Shown here one piece after another: positions 18,557-28,649 of a stretch of DNA of 40,353 bases. The notes under the pieces were generated by a model. The model ran no database searches, was not told where the DNA came from, and was given only the letters and a program-made list of their open reading frames with translations. Both the position numbers and the translations under genes were made by a program. The first letter of the stretch is position 1. Every line of letters begins with the position of its first letter. Source of the stretch: Deltaproteobacteria bacterium (GTDB taxonomy: Bacteria > Desulfobacterota > DSM-4660 > Desulfatiglandales > HGW-15); the NCBI GenBank assembly GCA_019308985.1, contig JAFDHB010000011.1, positions 1 to 40,353 on the forward strand, written 5' to 3'.

Positions 18557-18975
18557 TTGTTTCCGCAGGAAAACGTGGTTTTCTATTCACAGCAAGATGC
18601 GGATCCCTGCTAATGGCCGTATTTAGATCCTGCAAGGGAGAAAACCCGTCAAAGTCCTATTCTTGGAAAGCTCGTATGAAACCTCACAAGCTCGTAAAGG
18701 TCCCAAAACCGTCATGCCGGACTTGATAAGCCTGCCCCGGACTGCGATCCGGGGGCATCCAGAAGCCTCTGAAATTACTGGATTCCTGCTGGAGTTTATC
18801 CCGCACCTGAGATACGGGGCAGGAATGACAGAAATGAGCACTTTCAGACTTTTTACGAAGCCATCAAACTTCACGAGTAGAAAGTTCTATTTTCGTTCAA
18901 TCCGGGCCTATTTCTCGGTCCGGCGGCGGAGCTGAATTCGAGATCGACAGGTGGACAATGATACCACCGGAAAAG
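18557..18975. other. ribH-nusB spacer carrying repeats
   Basis: No gene is seen in this 419-bp stretch. It holds a degenerate dRS3-like palindrome (18711-18829) and the conserved 20-bp end of the MITE family (18847-18866). A weak inverted counterpart, CTCGTAAAGGTCC, lies at 18691-18703. The insertion splits a normally compact rib-nusB gene string. Confidence 0.6.
18691..18866. mobile_element. MITE-family relative with nested palindromic repeat
   Basis: The right end (18847-18866) is identical over 20 bp to the right end of the MITE at 1297-1316. The left end is only loosely matched. Inside, GTCATGCCGG...GGCATCCAG (18711-18762) and CTGGATTCC...GGAATGAC (18778-18829) form a large inverted repeat of the dRS3-like type. 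Boundaries on the left are approximate. Confidence 0.5.
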
Positions 18976-19443
18976 TCACCTTAGCTCACTGAAAAGATTT
19001 GCCATTTCCATGGCGGCAATTGCTGCATCCCAACCTTTGTTCCCTGACTTTGTGCCCGCCCTTTCGATCGCCTGCTCGAGATTGTCGGTGGTCAAGACTC
19101 CGAAGGTAACAGGTATACTGCTCTCCAGGCCTACTGCTGCAATTCCCTTGGAAACTTCAGCAGCAACGTATTCGAAGTGGGGGGTGGATCCCCTGATAAC
19201 AGCCCCAAGGCAGATTATGGCATCATAGCCGCCGCTCTGGACGAGCTTCTTTGCAGTGGCCGGTATCTCAAAGGAGCCGGGGACCTTTATGATAGATATA
19301 AGGTCATCATTGGCACCATGTCTTTTCAAGGCATCCAGGGCGCCATCCACCAACTTGGAAGATATGAAGTCATTGAACCTGCTTACAATGATTGCAAACC
19401 TCAGCCCCTCCGCAGATATCTTTCCTTCTACCAACCTGGCCAT
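18976..19443 (-). CDS. ribH: 6,7-dimethyl-8-ribityllumazine synthase
   Basis: 155 residues, with [17 protein letters not shown], the VPGSFEIP substrate loop and [15 protein letters not shown] carrying the proton-transfer histidine H89. It condenses 5-amino-6-ribitylaminouracil with the 4-carbon unit supplied by the RibB half of RibBA to make lumazine. Typical length for the icosahedral-capsid family. Confidence 0.97.
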   Translation of the reverse strand: MARLVEGKISAEGLRFAIIVSRFNDFISSKLVDGALDALKRHGANDDLISIIKVPGSFEIPATAKKLVQSGGYDAIICLGAVIRGSTPHFEYVAAEVSKGIAAVGLESSIPVTFGVLTTDNLEQAIERAGTKSGNKGWDAAIAAMEMANLFSELR

Positions 19444-19596
19444 TGGAATCTCCTCCTTAAAAGCTTACGAGCATCTTGCCCATGGAATATACACCCGTCC
19501 TTTTCCCTGATCCTCCGCAGCAAGCTTCCGGGCCGATCCAGGGAACCAGGGGCCATCTCATTGAAATGAATTTCTGTAGCGCTATCATGGGGCCTC

Positions 19597-20802
19597 TCAC
19601 TGTTCTATGTTCAGGATATGGCCCAGTTTCTGGCACTTGGTTATGAGATACTTCATATTCTCCGGCCTGGGTTTGATTTCGATGGGCACCCGACCCGTTA
19701 TTTCCAAACCATAACCCTCGAGGCCGACGATTTTCTTGGGATTGTTGGTCATCAGTCTCATCTTTCGGACTCCAAGGGCGGACAATATCTGGGCGCCAAC
19801 TCCATAATCCCTCAAGTCCGCCTTAAACCCAAGTTCCTCGTTTGCTTCAACGGTATCACGCCCCTGATCCTGCAAGGCATAGGCCTTGAGCTTGTTTGCA
19901 AGGCCTATGCCCCTTCCCTCCTGCTGCATATACAAGATCACACCCAAGCCTTCAGCCTGAACCATTTCCATCGCCCTTTCCAGTTGCGCCCCACAATCGC
20001 ACCTATATGAGCCGAACACATCCCCTGTCAGGCACTGGGAATGAACCCTCACCAAAATTTCCTTCTCGGGACTAATTTCTCCTTTCACAAGGGCGAGGTG
20101 CTCATAGTCATCTATGTCGTTGACAAAGGCAATGGCCTTGAATTCCCCGTAGGGGGTGGGTAGTATCGTCTCAGCGACCTTGTGGACAAAGGACTCATTT
20201 CTCATCCTGTAGGCGATGATATCCGCAACCGTGGCGATCTTCAATCCATGCTTCTCGGCAAATTTCTCCAGGTGAGGTAAACGGGCCATGGTGCCGTCAT
20301 CGTTCATGATTTCGCAAATCACCGCCGCAGGCTTCAGGTTGGCGAGCCTGGCCAAATCCACCGATCCTTCCGTCTGCCCCGTCCTGAACAGCACCCCCCC
20401 GCGCCTTGCCCGGAGGGGAAACACATGGCCAGGTTGAACCAGATCTTCTGGTTTTGCGCCATCAGCTATGGCAGTTAGAATAGTATGTGCCCTGTCCGCC
20501 GCAGAAATCCCGGTCGTCACTCCATCGCGGGCTTCAATGGAAACGGTGAATGCCGTTTTGAAGGTCGAACGGTTGTCATGGACCATCAGAGGAAGCTGCA
20601 ACCTGTCCACGATTTCCGGGGCGAGAGCCAGGCAAATAAGGCCGCGGCCGTACTTTGCCATGAAATTTATGGCCTCCGGGGTCACCTTCTCCGCCGCAAT
20701 GGTAAGGTCCCCCTCGTTCTCCCTATCCTCGTCATCCACGAGGATGATCATCTTCCCCTGCCTCAGGTCTTCCAGGACCTCTTCTATGGTTGAAATGGGC
20801 AT
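19597..20802 (-). CDS. ribBA: Bifunctional 3,4-dihydroxy-2-butanone-4-phosphate synthase / GTP cyclohydrolase II
   Basis: 401 residues. The RibB half (about 1-200) has [11 protein letters not shown] at 23-33 and GHVFPLRAR. The RibA half has the zinc ligands C257, C268 and C270 in [19 protein letters not shown] and then QEGRGIGL. It makes both entry precursors of riboflavin, from ribulose 5-phosphate and GTP. ATG 20802 is 5 bp after the ribE stop, indicating co-transcription. All zinc residues are intact, so the GTP cyclohydrolase half should be active. Confidence 0.97.
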   Translation of the reverse strand: MPISTIEEVLEDLRQGKMIILVDDEDRENEGDLTIAAEKVTPEAINFMAKYGRGLICLALAPEIVDRLQLPLMVHDNRSTFKTAFTVSIEARDGVTTGISAADRAHTILTAIADGAKPEDLVQPGHVFPLRARRGGVLFRTGQTEGSVDLARLANLKPAAVICEIMNDDGTMARLPHLEKFAEKHGLKIATVADIIAYRMRNESFVHKVAETILPTPYGEFKAIAFVNDIDDYEHLALVKGEISPEKEILVRVHSQCLTGDVFGSYRCDCGAQLERAMEMVQAEGLGVILYMQQEGRGIGLANKLKAYALQDQGRDTVEANEELGFKADLRDYGVGAQILSALGVRKMRLMTNNPKKIVGLEGYGLEITGRVPIEIKPRPENMKYLITKCQKLGHILNIEQ

Positions 20803-20807
20803 TTTAC

Positions 20808-21476
20808 CTACTTTTCGATACCTCCGAAGCCGTACTTGGATAAAAAATCCCGGTCGATCTTCGAGCCTCTATTGTTATCGGAGTCCCTGGCGAGGGACAG
20901 GAATTTCTCCACGTATTTGCCTATCATATCCGTCTCGATATTGACCAGGGAACCCGCGTCCTTTTTCAGGATCCCGGTCTCCTTTGCTGTTTGCGGGATT
21001 ATATTAACTTCGAACCAGGTACTTTGGCAACGGTTAATTGTCAGGCTGATTCCGTCTACCGCTATGGAACCCTTTTCTATAATGTACCTGGAGATACTTT
21101 CATCAACGCCGACCCTGAGCATATAGGACCTTTCAGAGGGTTTTCTGCTCAGAACCCTTCCCGTACCGTCAATATGCCCTGACACCAGATGTCCCCCCAG
21201 GCGATCTGTCAATTTGAGGGCCCTTTCCAGATTCACCTCTTCACCCTGGGACAACATGCCCATGGTGCTCCTTGATACTGTCTCTGCAGAGACATCCACC
21301 TTGATTTCTTTACCCTTGATCTCTGTTACGGTCAAGCAAACACCGTCAACAGAAATGCTGTCTCCAATCCCTATATCAGGTGCCTCGAACAGAGGCAAAA
21401 TGGTCAACCTCAGGCCATCACCAATCCGGCTGATGTTCCTCACCTTTCCGATGCCTTCCACTATTCCAGTAAACAT
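20808..21476 (-). CDS. ribE: Riboflavin synthase, alpha chain
   Basis: 222 residues built from two homologous lumazine-binding barrels, starting [22 protein letters not shown] in the first half and [12 protein letters not shown] in the second are the paired repeats. It dismutates two lumazines into riboflavin. The frame extends 16 codons upstream, but ATG 21476 gives the invariant family start. Confidence 0.95.
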   Translation of the reverse strand: MFTGIVEGIGKVRNISRIGDGLRLTILPLFEAPDIGIGDSISVDGVCLTVTEIKGKEIKVDVSAETVSRSTMGMLSQGEEVNLERALKLTDRLGGHLVSGHIDGTGRVLSRKPSERSYMLRVGVDESISRYIIEKGSIAVDGISLTINRCQSTWFEVNIIPQTAKETGILKKDAGSLVNIETDMIGKYVEKFLSLARDSDNNRGSKIDRDFLSKYGFGGIEK

Positions 21477-21600
21477 CCCCGCGACCCAAGGAAAATAATC
21501 ATACCCATTTGAAATTGTGTCCAAGCAGCACCGAGGTTCTCCCCCCCATCCCAGGACCTTGACCGGATTCCCGGCTTGACCGCTGGCCCTTGCCTCCCTC

Positions 21601-22707
21601 CTAGTATTCAGGGTAACCGCTTATCAAGAGATCTTCACCAAACCTCCTTACGCTTATCTCTTTGAGCGTGATGCACTGCTCCATGCTCTTTGGGGCTTCG
21701 CCTCGTGCCATGGGACTCCCGTCATCCCCCCCCAGCACCTTCGGCGCCTTGAAAAAATAAAACTTATCAATCAGCTTCTCCCGAATCAAGGTCCCCATGA
21801 GAGTGGCACCCCCTTCAACCATGACGCTTGTCACGGAGCGCTCCCCGAGGATTTTCATCAAGGCCTTTAGGTCAATCAGGCCTTCTTTCGTCGGGCAGGG
21901 AATAGTAGTAACACCTTCCATCTCAAAGGGGCTGCGATGTTTCTCGGCCACTGTTTCAGCAACAGCTATAATGGTTCCGCCAGAGGAGGGGGTTTTTAGT
22001 ACCCTGGCGTTCCTTGGGATCCTCAGCTCCGTATCCACGATAACCCTGCAAGGATCCCTTCCCCCCCGACTCTTCAGCCGAGTGGTCAACAGGGGGTCAT
22101 CCTTTACTATTGTCCCCACCCCCACCATCACACAATCCACCCTGTCCCTCAACCGATGGACGAACTGCCTCGACCTTTCATTCGTAATCCATCGGGAATG
22201 GCCTGTTGAAGTTGCCGTGAACCCATCCAGGGTCAGAGCGGATTTTGCAATCACGAAGGGGTGACCCTTAGTGACATATTTGATATATGCCTCATTGAGT
22301 CTCCTGCATTCAGATTCCAGCACCCCTACCTTCACTTTGACGCCTTTTTGGGAGAGAAAATCGCACCCTCCGCCTGTGACTGACGGATTTGGATCTCTCA
22401 TGCCCACCACCACGTTCTTCAAGCCGGCCCTCATGATAGCCTCGGTACATGGTGGAGTCCTGCCGGAGTGACGACAGGGCTCTAGGTTTACATAGAGGGT
22501 ATCATCGGCTTCTATCCCTCCCTTCGCCCTTTCGAGGGCGTCGACTTCGGCGTGCTTCTCTCCTGCTCTCCTGTGGTAACCCCTGGCTATCACCTTGCCC
22601 CTTCGGACAATTACGGCCCCTACGGCCGGATTCGGAGATGTGCGACCAAGCCCTTTCCTGGCCAAGCGCAACGCCTCTCTCATAAACCTTTCATCACTGT
22701 TATTCAA
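21601..22707 (-). CDS. ribD: Bifunctional diaminohydroxyphosphoribosylaminopyrimidine deaminase / uracil reductase
   Basis: About 368 residues. The N-terminal CMP/dCMP-type deaminase domain has HAEV (H52, E54) and PCRHSGRTPPC (C78, C87) as zinc ligands. The C-terminal reductase domain includes KSALTLDG, SRWITNE and MVEGGATL. It performs steps 2 and 3 of riboflavin synthesis. The start is uncertain: the frame opens with TTG 22764. TTG 22707 is preferred because AAGAGG stands 8 bases upstream and it gives the usual short lead-in (NNSDERFMREALRLA) to the deaminase domain. First of the four rib genes. Confidence 0.93.
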   Translation of the reverse strand: MNNSDERFMREALRLARKGLGRTSPNPAVGAVIVRRGKVIARGYHRRAGEKHAEVDALERAKGGIEADDTLYVNLEPCRHSGRTPPCTEAIMRAGLKNVVVGMRDPNPSVTGGGCDFLSQKGVKVKVGVLESECRRLNEAYIKYVTKGHPFVIAKSALTLDGFTATSTGHSRWITNERSRQFVHRLRDRVDCVMVGVGTIVKDDPLLTTRLKSRGGRDPCRVIVDTELRIPRNARVLKTPSSGGTIIAVAETVAEKHRSPFEMEGVTTIPCPTKEGLIDLKALMKILGERSVTSVMVEGGATLMGTLIREKLIDKFYFFKAPKVLGGDDGSPMARGEAPKSMEQCITLKEISVRRFGEDLLISGYPEY

Positions 22708-22843
22708 GACCGGCACCTCTTGTGGCACAAACCTATTGACACGGGCAATGGACTTGCCACCCAAGCTGGGCTCTTATCCGCCTTCGGAGAAGACCCGGGC
22801 TTGCCCACGGGACCCCATCCCTCCAGGCACATGGGGCCTCGAT

Positions 22844-23320
22844 TCAAAATTGGTGTCTGCCTTCTTTCCTGGCCCTGAGCATCTCTTCCAGCTCGGCCAT
22901 GAACTCGTTGATATCCTTGAATTGCCTGTAGACAGAGGCAAACCTTACGTAGGCTACCTCATCCCATTCCTTTAGATTGCTGATCACCCTTTCCCCTATC
23001 TCTGCACTGTCGACTTCCTTCTTCCCCAGCTCTTGGAAATACAGTTCCAGGGAATCAACAAATTCCTCTATCTGGGTTATGCTGACCGGTCTCTTCTGAC
23101 ATGCCTTCTTGATTCCCTCTATTATCTTCTCTCTGTTGAAGGGCTCACGTCTTCCGTCTTTCTTTACCACCATGGGAAGAGCCTCTTCCAGTTTTTCGTA
23201 AGTAGTAAATCGTCTGCCACACTCCAAGCATTCCCTTCTTCTTCTTATCGTCCTTCCATCCTTACTTAGTCTTGAGTCTATGACCTTGTTGTCTATCTTG
23301 GCACAATAGGGGCATTTCAT
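22844..23320 (-). CDS. nrdR: Transcriptional repressor NrdR
   Basis: 158 residues. The zinc ribbon has C3, C6, C31 and C34 (MKCPYC...[12 protein letters not shown]), with the basic [16 protein letters not shown] between. An ATP-cone (about 50-140) begins [16 protein letters not shown]. It senses ATP/dATP and represses ribonucleotide reductase genes through tandem NrdR boxes; matching boxes are found at nrdD (36682-36728). ATGA overlap with comEB couples the two. Confidence 0.97.
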   Translation of the reverse strand: MKCPYCAKIDNKVIDSRLSKDGRTIRRRRECLECGRRFTTYEKLEEALPMVVKKDGRREPFNREKIIEGIKKACQKRPVSITQIEEFVDSLELYFQELGKKEVDSAEIGERVISNLKEWDEVAYVRFASVYRQFKDINEFMAELEEMLRARKEGRHQF

Positions 23321-23763
23321 GGCTTAAACCTCTCGATTTGCAATCCGGCCTCCCGCAGCATTCTGTCGGCCAGGGGATCGTCATAACCATCTTCATAGAT
23401 GATGTTCTTTATGCCGGCATTGATGATCATTTTGGAACATATTACGCATGGCTTATTGGTGCAATAGAGGACAGCGTCCTTTATAGTGATACCGTGAAGG
23501 GCTGCTTGGATAATGGCATTTTGTTCCGCATGAAGGCCCCTACAAAGCTCGTGACGCGTCCCTGAGGGAACGGAGGAATCTTCTCTCAAGCAACCAACTT
23601 CTTGGCAGTGTTTCAGCCCTGAGGGTGCACCATTGTAACCGGTCGCCAGGATCCTCTTGTCCTTCACAATTATTGCGCCGACCTGCCGCCTCAAGCAGGT
23701 CGATCTCTTGGCGACCATCCTGGTAATGTCCATAAAGTATTCCCGCCATGAAGGTCTGCTCAA
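23317..23763 (-). CDS. Deoxycytidylate (dCMP) deaminase, ComEB-like
   Basis: 148 residues of the cytidine/deoxycytidylate deaminase family, with zinc motif HAEQN (H78, E80) and CTNKPCVIC (C106, C109). It deaminates dCMP to dUMP, feeding thymidylate synthesis. Start TTG 23763 follows GGAGGG at a spacing of about 9. Its overlap with nrdR places dNTP supply and its regulator in one transcript. Some members of this family are named comEB from Bacillus competence; no such role is implied. Confidence 0.92.
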   Translation of the reverse strand: MSRPSWREYFMDITRMVAKRSTCLRRQVGAIIVKDKRILATGYNGAPSGLKHCQEVGCLREDSSVPSGTRHELCRGLHAEQNAIIQAALHGITIKDAVLYCTNKPCVICSKMIINAGIKNIIYEDGYDDPLADRMLREAGLQIERFKP

Positions 23764-23887
23764 GACAAGAAGCCCTCCGATTGACCCAAAAATCCACTCG
23801 CAGGCCCGCCCCCTTCCGGATGAAAGGACGTGCTGGATTCATGGCCTCAAGAAACCTCTGGAACCAGCGAGATTCCAGTCAACGCAT

Positions 23888-25129
23888 TTAAGGCCTGAAG
23901 GCCTTCAGGATCAGCGACGCATTAGTGCCCCCGAAGCCGAAAGCGTTCACCATTGCCGCTACCACTTCTTTCTTCCTCGCCTGGTTCGGGACATAGTCCA
24001 GGTCGCACTCCGGGTCAGGCGTCTCATAGTTGATAGTGGGGGGTATAATTCCCTGCTTTATGGTCAGCGCCGTATATATGGCCGCAACACCTCCGGCCCC
24101 ACCGAGCAGGTGCCCTGTCATGGATTTTGTAGAGCTGACTGCGAGCTTGTAAGCGTGTTCGCCGAACACCGCCTTTATGGCCTTTGTCTCTGATATGTCG
24201 TTAAGCTTTGTCGATGTTCCGTGGGCGTTAATATAATCCAGGTCATCGGGTTTCATGCCTGCGTCCTTGAGGGCCGATGACATGCAAAGGATCGCCCCCT
24301 CGCCGGCCGGATCAGGAGCTGATACGTGGTAGGCGTCTCCCGACACCCCGTATCCTGCCACTTCGGCATAGATCTTGGCTCCCCTTTCAAGGGCATGATT
24401 CAGCTCCTCGAGCACCAACATTCCAGCCCCCTCTCCCATAACGAAGCCGTCTCTGTCCAAGTCAAAGGGACGGCTCGCCTTTTCGGGTTCGTGGTTCCGT
24501 GTTGTAAGGGCGCGCATTGAACAAAATCCCCCCAAGGCAAGAGGACGGACCACTGCCTCTGACCCACCCGTTATCATGGCATCCGCCAGACCCTCTCTGA
24601 TGACCCTGAAAGATTCACCTATTGCATGGCAACTGGCAGCACAGGCAGTCTCTATTGAGATGTTTGGTCCTCTTACCCCAAACTCGATTGCAATCTGTCC
24701 GGGCGCCATATTTGCGATCATTCCAGGGATGAAAAAGGGGCTAATCCTCCGGGGGCCCTTTTCTAAAAGGACTTGGTGGTAGTGCTCCAGCATTGAAAGA
24801 CCCCCAAGCCCTGATCCGGTTATACAGCCGACCCTGTCTCTATTCTTGCTGTCGATCTTAAGGCCTGAGTCTTGCATGGCCATCCTGGCTGAGGCAACAG
24901 CATAGTGCACAAAGACATCGAACCTCCTTAGTTGCTGTTTGTCCATCCACTCTTCGGATTTGAAATCCCTGACCTCCCCCGCAATGCGGCATGAGAAGGC
25001 CGAGGCGTCGAATTTTTCAATCGGCCTGATCCCGGACTTTCCGGCGCATACTGCCTCCCAGTTCTTCTCGACTCCGGTCCCCAAAGGAGTAACCATACCC
25101 AGGCCTGTCACTACCACCCTTCTCCTCAT
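23888..25129 (-). CDS. fabF: 3-oxoacyl-[acyl-carrier-protein] synthase II
   Basis: 413 residues. The catalytic triad is C163 (ETACAAS), H303 ([11 protein letters not shown]) and H340 (SMTGHLLGG), at the same numbers as in E. coli FabF. It elongates acyl-ACP with malonyl-ACP. The frame opens upstream at 25198, overlapping acpP, but ATG 25129 with GAGGAG before it yields the canonical [17 protein letters not shown]. It follows acpP closely. Confidence 0.97.
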   Translation of the reverse strand: MRRRVVVTGLGMVTPLGTGVEKNWEAVCAGKSGIRPIEKFDASAFSCRIAGEVRDFKSEEWMDKQQLRRFDVFVHYAVASARMAMQDSGLKIDSKNRDRVGCITGSGLGGLSMLEHYHQVLLEKGPRRISPFFIPGMIANMAPGQIAIEFGVRGPNISIETACAASCHAIGESFRVIREGLADAMITGGSEAVVRPLALGGFCSMRALTTRNHEPEKASRPFDLDRDGFVMGEGAGMLVLEELNHALERGAKIYAEVAGYGVSGDAYHVSAPDPAGEGAILCMSSALKDAGMKPDDLDYINAHGTSTKLNDISETKAIKAVFGEHAYKLAVSSTKSMTGHLLGGAGGVAAIYTALTIKQGIIPPTINYETPDPECDLDYVPNQARKKEVVAAMVNAFGFGGTNASLILKAFRP

Positions 25130-25187
25130 AAGTTGCGCTCCTCTTTCTAAGAAGGTATCCATAGGCGGGTCAGGCATCCGCCAGGAT

Positions 25188-25427
25188 TCATCCTCCAATC
25201 GCCTTTTTTATAAAGTCAACGGCGTCCTTTACAGTAGTGATCTTCTCGGCCTCCTCGTCCGAAATAGACAGGTCGAACTCCTCTTCCATTGCCATGATAA
25301 GCTCTACCTGGTCAAGGGAGTCAGCCCCCAAATCATCCACAAATGAGGCTTCGGGAACCACATCCTCCTCTGCAACGTCCAACTGTTCACAGATGATTTT
25401 CTTCACCTTCTCTTCCACATCCACCAT
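25188..25427 (-). CDS. acpP: Acyl carrier protein
   Basis: 79 acidic residues, with the phosphopantetheine attachment serine S37 in [13 protein letters not shown]. Starts [16 protein letters not shown]. It carries growing acyl chains for FabF, FabG and PlsX encoded alongside. Confidence 0.98.
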   Translation of the reverse strand: MVDVEEKVKKIICEQLDVAEEDVVPEASFVDDLGADSLDQVELIMAMEEEFDLSISDEEAEKITTVKDAVDFIKKAIGG

Positions 25428-25531
25428 AGGTTCAATCCTCCTTAAAATTATTCCTTAGACTGCTGATTTCATGGTCATGATCAAAAGTTCTCAGCAACCA
25501 GGCTATCCTGCGTTGCCTAGGACAGCAACCA

Positions 25532-26278
25532 TTACATGAAAAGTCCGCCGTTTACATGTATGATCTGTCCTGTTATATACCGCGCTGCATCAGAGCACAG
25601 CCAATATACGGTCTCAGCAACATCCTCCGGCTCACCCATCTTCCCCATGGGAATCTGCTCCAGGAACATCTTTTTCACCTTTTCCGGAATAGACCTGGTC
25701 ATCTCGGTGTTGATAAACCCAGGGGCCACTGCATTCACGGTTATACCTCTTCCAGCCACTTCCTTGGCCATCGTCTTGGTAAAGCCCATAATACCCGCCT
25801 TTGAAGCTGCATAGTTGGCCTGCCCCGGATTTCCTATCTGCCCTACGACAGAGGAAATGTTTACTATGCGACCCTGCTTCTGTTTTACCATTGACCTGAT
25901 GACCGCGTGAGAGCAATTAAACACGCTTTTCAGGTTGACCCTGACAACCGTGTCCCACTCATCTTCCGTCATTCTCATAAATAGGGCATCCCTTGTTATC
26001 CCGGCGTTGTTCACGAGGACATCAATCCGGCCGTGCTTGGACAATATATAATCAAACAACTGCCTGACATCCTCATAAATCGAGACATCCACCCTATGGC
26101 TCTCCGCCCTTACGCCTTTTTGGGTCAACATTTGGAGGGTGCTTTGGGAAGGCCCATCCTCCCTATCATAATGAATGATATGGATCAGGGGTTTTTCTTC
26201 TGCAAATCTCATAGCAGTGGCCCGGCCTATTCCCATGGAGCCGCCGGTAATTACAATCACCCTTTCATTGTTACTCAT
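25532..26278 (-). CDS. fabG: 3-oxoacyl-[acyl-carrier-protein] reductase
   Basis: 248 residues of the short-chain dehydrogenase family. The cofactor motif TGGSMGIG is at 11-18, NNAG at 90-93, and the catalytic S143, Y156 and K160 are in place (NISSVVGQ; NYAASK). It ends with GQIIHVNGGLFM, as FabG does. It reduces 3-oxoacyl-ACP with NADPH. It lies 16 bp after plsX. Confidence 0.95.
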   Translation of the reverse strand: MSNNERVIVITGGSMGIGRATAMRFAEEKPLIHIIHYDREDGPSQSTLQMLTQKGVRAESHRVDVSIYEDVRQLFDYILSKHGRIDVLVNNAGITRDALFMRMTEDEWDTVVRVNLKSVFNCSHAVIRSMVKQKQGRIVNISSVVGQIGNPGQANYAASKAGIMGFTKTMAKEVAGRGITVNAVAPGFINTEMTRSIPEKVKKMFLEQIPMGKMGEPEDVAETVYWLCSDAARYITGQIIHVNGGLFM

Positions 26279-26294
26279 AAGAAACCTCGGTCGA

Positions 26295-27314
26295 TCAAAG
26301 TTTTTCCAATCCTACGCCTGCCACCTCTTGCTCCCGCATATGTGAAGAGAGCCGTTTCTCGATATTCAGCCTCGCATAGGCATCAGCCATCCTTATGGCA
26401 TTCCTGATTGCCTTGGCAGAGGAGCCGCCGTGGCACACTATTCCCACTCCATTAATACCAAGAATGGGCGCCCCACCGCCATACTCTGCATAGTCCAATT
26501 TTTTCCTCAACCTTTCACGGACCCTTTTCGTCAGCCGAGACCCTATCTCGGCTGCAAAGGAACTCTTCAACTCCTCCCCTATTATCACGGAAAGGGCGTC
26601 TGCAATGCCCTCGCTCATCTTAAGTACTATGTTCCCCACAAAGCCGTCGCATACAATTATGTCAGCCAATCCTGAAAAGAGGTCTCTACCTTCCACGTTC
26701 CCGACAAAATTCAACCCACTGCGCTTGAAAAGATCATGGGCGACACGCACTTGCTCATTGCCCTTACTTCCCTCTTCACCTATACTCAGTAGACCGATCT
26801 TTGGATCCTTGATCCCCAGGCATGATACGGCAAAACCGTGGGCCATGACGCCAAATTGAAACAGGTGGGTCGGCCGGCAATCCACGTTTGCGCCCACATC
26901 AATAAGTATCACGTTGCCTTTTTCTCCCGGAAATATCCCTGGTAGCGCCGGCCTTTCAATACCACGGATTCGACCCAAAGTCAAAATGCCGGCAGCAATG
27001 GTCGCACCGGAATTCCCCGCACTCACGACGGCATCCGCCTCGCCCCTCTTGCAAAGCTCAAAAGCCACCCTAATGGATGCGTCCTTGTTTTCCCTGACGG
27101 ATTTGAACGGCCGATCTTCCATGGACACCGCTCCTTCGCAGTGATACACCTTGAAAGGCATCCTATCCAGGGGACAGCCGGTCCTATCTTTCAATAGGTC
27201 TTTGTTGCCTACCAGGGTGATCCCAATTCCCCATTTCTCAGCAGCCTGAAGGGCGCCTAGAACAACCACCTCCGGAGCATGGTCTCCACCCATGGCGTCC
27301 ACGGCCACATTCAT
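26295..27314 (-). CDS. plsX: Phosphate acyltransferase PlsX
   Basis: 339 residues, starting MNVAVDAMGGDHAPEVVV, the PlsX signature, with SAGNSGATIAAG, VGANVDCRP and CDGFVGNIVLK further on. It makes acyl-phosphate from acyl-ACP for membrane phospholipid synthesis. The frame is open to 27398, but ATG 27314 gives the family start and sits 1 bp after the rpmF stop with GAAGAGAG inside the rpmF end as its ribosome-binding site. Confidence 0.96.
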   Translation of the reverse strand: MNVAVDAMGGDHAPEVVVLGALQAAEKWGIGITLVGNKDLLKDRTGCPLDRMPFKVYHCEGAVSMEDRPFKSVRENKDASIRVAFELCKRGEADAVVSAGNSGATIAAGILTLGRIRGIERPALPGIFPGEKGNVILIDVGANVDCRPTHLFQFGVMAHGFAVSCLGIKDPKIGLLSIGEEGSKGNEQVRVAHDLFKRSGLNFVGNVEGRDLFSGLADIIVCDGFVGNIVLKMSEGIADALSVIIGEELKSSFAAEIGSRLTKRVRERLRKKLDYAEYGGGAPILGINGVGIVCHGGSSAKAIRNAIRMADAYARLNIEKRLSSHMREQEVAGVGLEKL

Positions 27315-27315
27315 G

Positions 27316-27498
27316 TTAACTCTCTTCTGTCTTGATAAGAGTCTTTCCCTTGTAGGTCCCACACTGCGGGCAGACATGATGGGGTAAAACGGGTTCATGG
27401 CATTGCGGACAAACGGATAAATTGGGCATCTTGACGTGATGATGAGATCGTCGCATGTCCCTCTTGGATCTCGATTTCTTCTTTTTTGGTACAGCCAT
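27316..27498 (-). CDS. rpmF: 50S ribosomal protein bL32
   Basis: 60 residues, starting [20 protein letters not shown]. The zinc ribbon is complete (C30, C33, C43, C46), so this is the zinc-binding C+ form. The start at 27498 is chosen over a longer frame for its canonical N-terminus. DUF177-rpmF-plsX is a conserved order. Confidence 0.97.
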   Translation of the reverse strand: MAVPKKKKSRSKRDMRRSHHHVKMPNLSVCPQCHEPVLPHHVCPQCGTYKGKTLIKTEES

Positions 27499-27515
27499 TA
27501 TCTCAACCCTATCTC

Positions 27516-28043
27516 CTAATAGATATTTAGTTCTTTCAACTTTTGAAAAGCAGGGTGACCCTGACGGTCCCGGCATCTGCATTTCTCCACATTCAGGTTG
27601 CTACCGCACCCGGGACAAAGGCCCAGGCAGTCCTCGATGCAAAGGCTTTTCATGGGAAGTGACAGATAGATCTGTTCCCGGATGATCTCATCCAGGTCCA
27701 GCTCCTCACCCGTGACGAAATCCACCTCCATGTCCTCTTCCTTAAGCTCTATTTCTTCACCCTCGGCACCCGATGGGGGCCTTTCCAGGAATATCTTGAA
27801 ATTCGACCTCGTGTCCAGGGGATAAAGCTCCAGACACCTGTCACACCTTGCAAGGACGCCCTCTGATAGACTCCCTTCAAGCACAAATCTCCCCCCAGCC
27901 TTGTATATATTCAAGCTCACCTCCAGGGGCCGACTAAGCCCACGGATTTGATCACTCGGCCCGTCAGGAATCCACCAGTCTTCCTCCAGTCGGAACTCAA
28001 AGACTTGATGGCTCTCTGAGATGTCTTTCAGGTCAATAATCAT
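27516..28043 (-). CDS. YceD/DUF177 family protein
   Basis: 175 residues. The core [18 protein letters not shown] (C67, C70) is typical of the DUF177 family, usually encoded just before rpmF and linked to 23S rRNA/ribosome assembly. An acidic stretch ([13 protein letters not shown]) follows. A second cysteine-rich cluster, [16 protein letters not shown]...CRC, near the C-terminus is likely metal-binding. ATG 28043, with GAGAGAA before it, is preferred over TTG 28058. It is the first gene after the strong promoter at 28104-28131. Confidence 0.85.
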   Translation of the reverse strand: MIIDLKDISESHQVFEFRLEEDWWIPDGPSDQIRGLSRPLEVSLNIYKAGGRFVLEGSLSEGVLARCDRCLELYPLDTRSNFKIFLERPPSGAEGEEIELKEEDMEVDFVTGEELDLDEIIREQIYLSLPMKSLCIEDCLGLCPGCGSNLNVEKCRCRDRQGHPAFQKLKELNIY

Positions 28044-28103
28044 TTCTCTCAAAGCCAAAGTGACGGCAATAATAGATTCTATCTCCTATAAGACAAAGAA
28101 ATT

Positions 28104-28131
28104 ACTATATATTACCTTTCCTGTTTGTCAA
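28104..28131 (-). promoter_or_regulatory. Predicted promoter of the DUF177-rpmF-plsX-fab run
   Basis: On the minus strand, TTGACA (28131-28126), 16 bp, then TATAGT (28109-28104). The consensus -35 and five-of-six -10 match sit about 60 bp before ATG 28043. Confidence 0.7.
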
Positions 28132-28496
28132 GTAAATTAATTGATCCCGTTCACCATCAAACACCATCTCCCCGCTGGGACGGGATCCGGCGAGAGCTGC
28201 GGCGTACCTGAAAATAGGCCTTACTCCTCGGGATTTCACAAGACTTGCATCTGAAGTTTCGCGGTGAACAGGGCTATCTCCGAACCATCTCGTTTTGGGA
28301 GACAAACCAAAAATTGGGGTTGAATCTGGGTTGATTCGCTGCCTCAGTTCAAAGAATTTTCCCCGACCCGAGCAGATCATAGTGTGGCCTTCTCTATCTC
28401 CAGGCTTGGCTACATTGGCGACGGTGCTCGATACCCTCTTGTGGAGTTCTTGGTCGTTGCCCAGGCCGAAATAATGGAGGCCACTGACGTTTTTCA

Positions 28497-28526
28497 TTGA
28501 CATTTTTGGCAATTTATTGATATATT
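28497..28526 (+). promoter_or_regulatory. Possible promoter of the orphan gene at 28650
   Basis: TTGACA (28497-28502), 18 bp, TATATT (28521-28526), in an AT-rich context about 120 bp before the chosen start codon. Confidence 0.5.
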
Positions 28527-28649
28527 TACAAAAACTGTATTCATCTTCCCTAGCCCGTTTTTCTAAGGGGATGGGTGTTTTTGGTGTGTTTGTCTTCCGC
28601 CTCGATTATTCCGCGAACACGCCACCTTATCCGGGTTGTAGGTATTGTC

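Larger units (their letters stand above)
28044..28649. other. Spacer between divergent transcripts
   Basis: About 600 bp without a convincing gene. It holds the promoter of the DUF177-rpmF-plsX run at the left and a possible promoter of the rightward orphan gene at 28497-28526. A 135-codon minus-strand frame (28105-28512) exists but has no recognisable domain, and its stop overlaps the -10 box of the downstream promoter. Confidence 0.5.

Noticed and set aside
22708..22843. FMN riboswitch upstream of ribD
   Set aside because: None of the conserved FMN-element blocks could be found.
28105..28512. 135-codon minus-strand frame
   Set aside because: No domain recognised, no ribosome-binding site noted, and its stop overlaps the -10 box of the downstream promoter; coding status unsupported.
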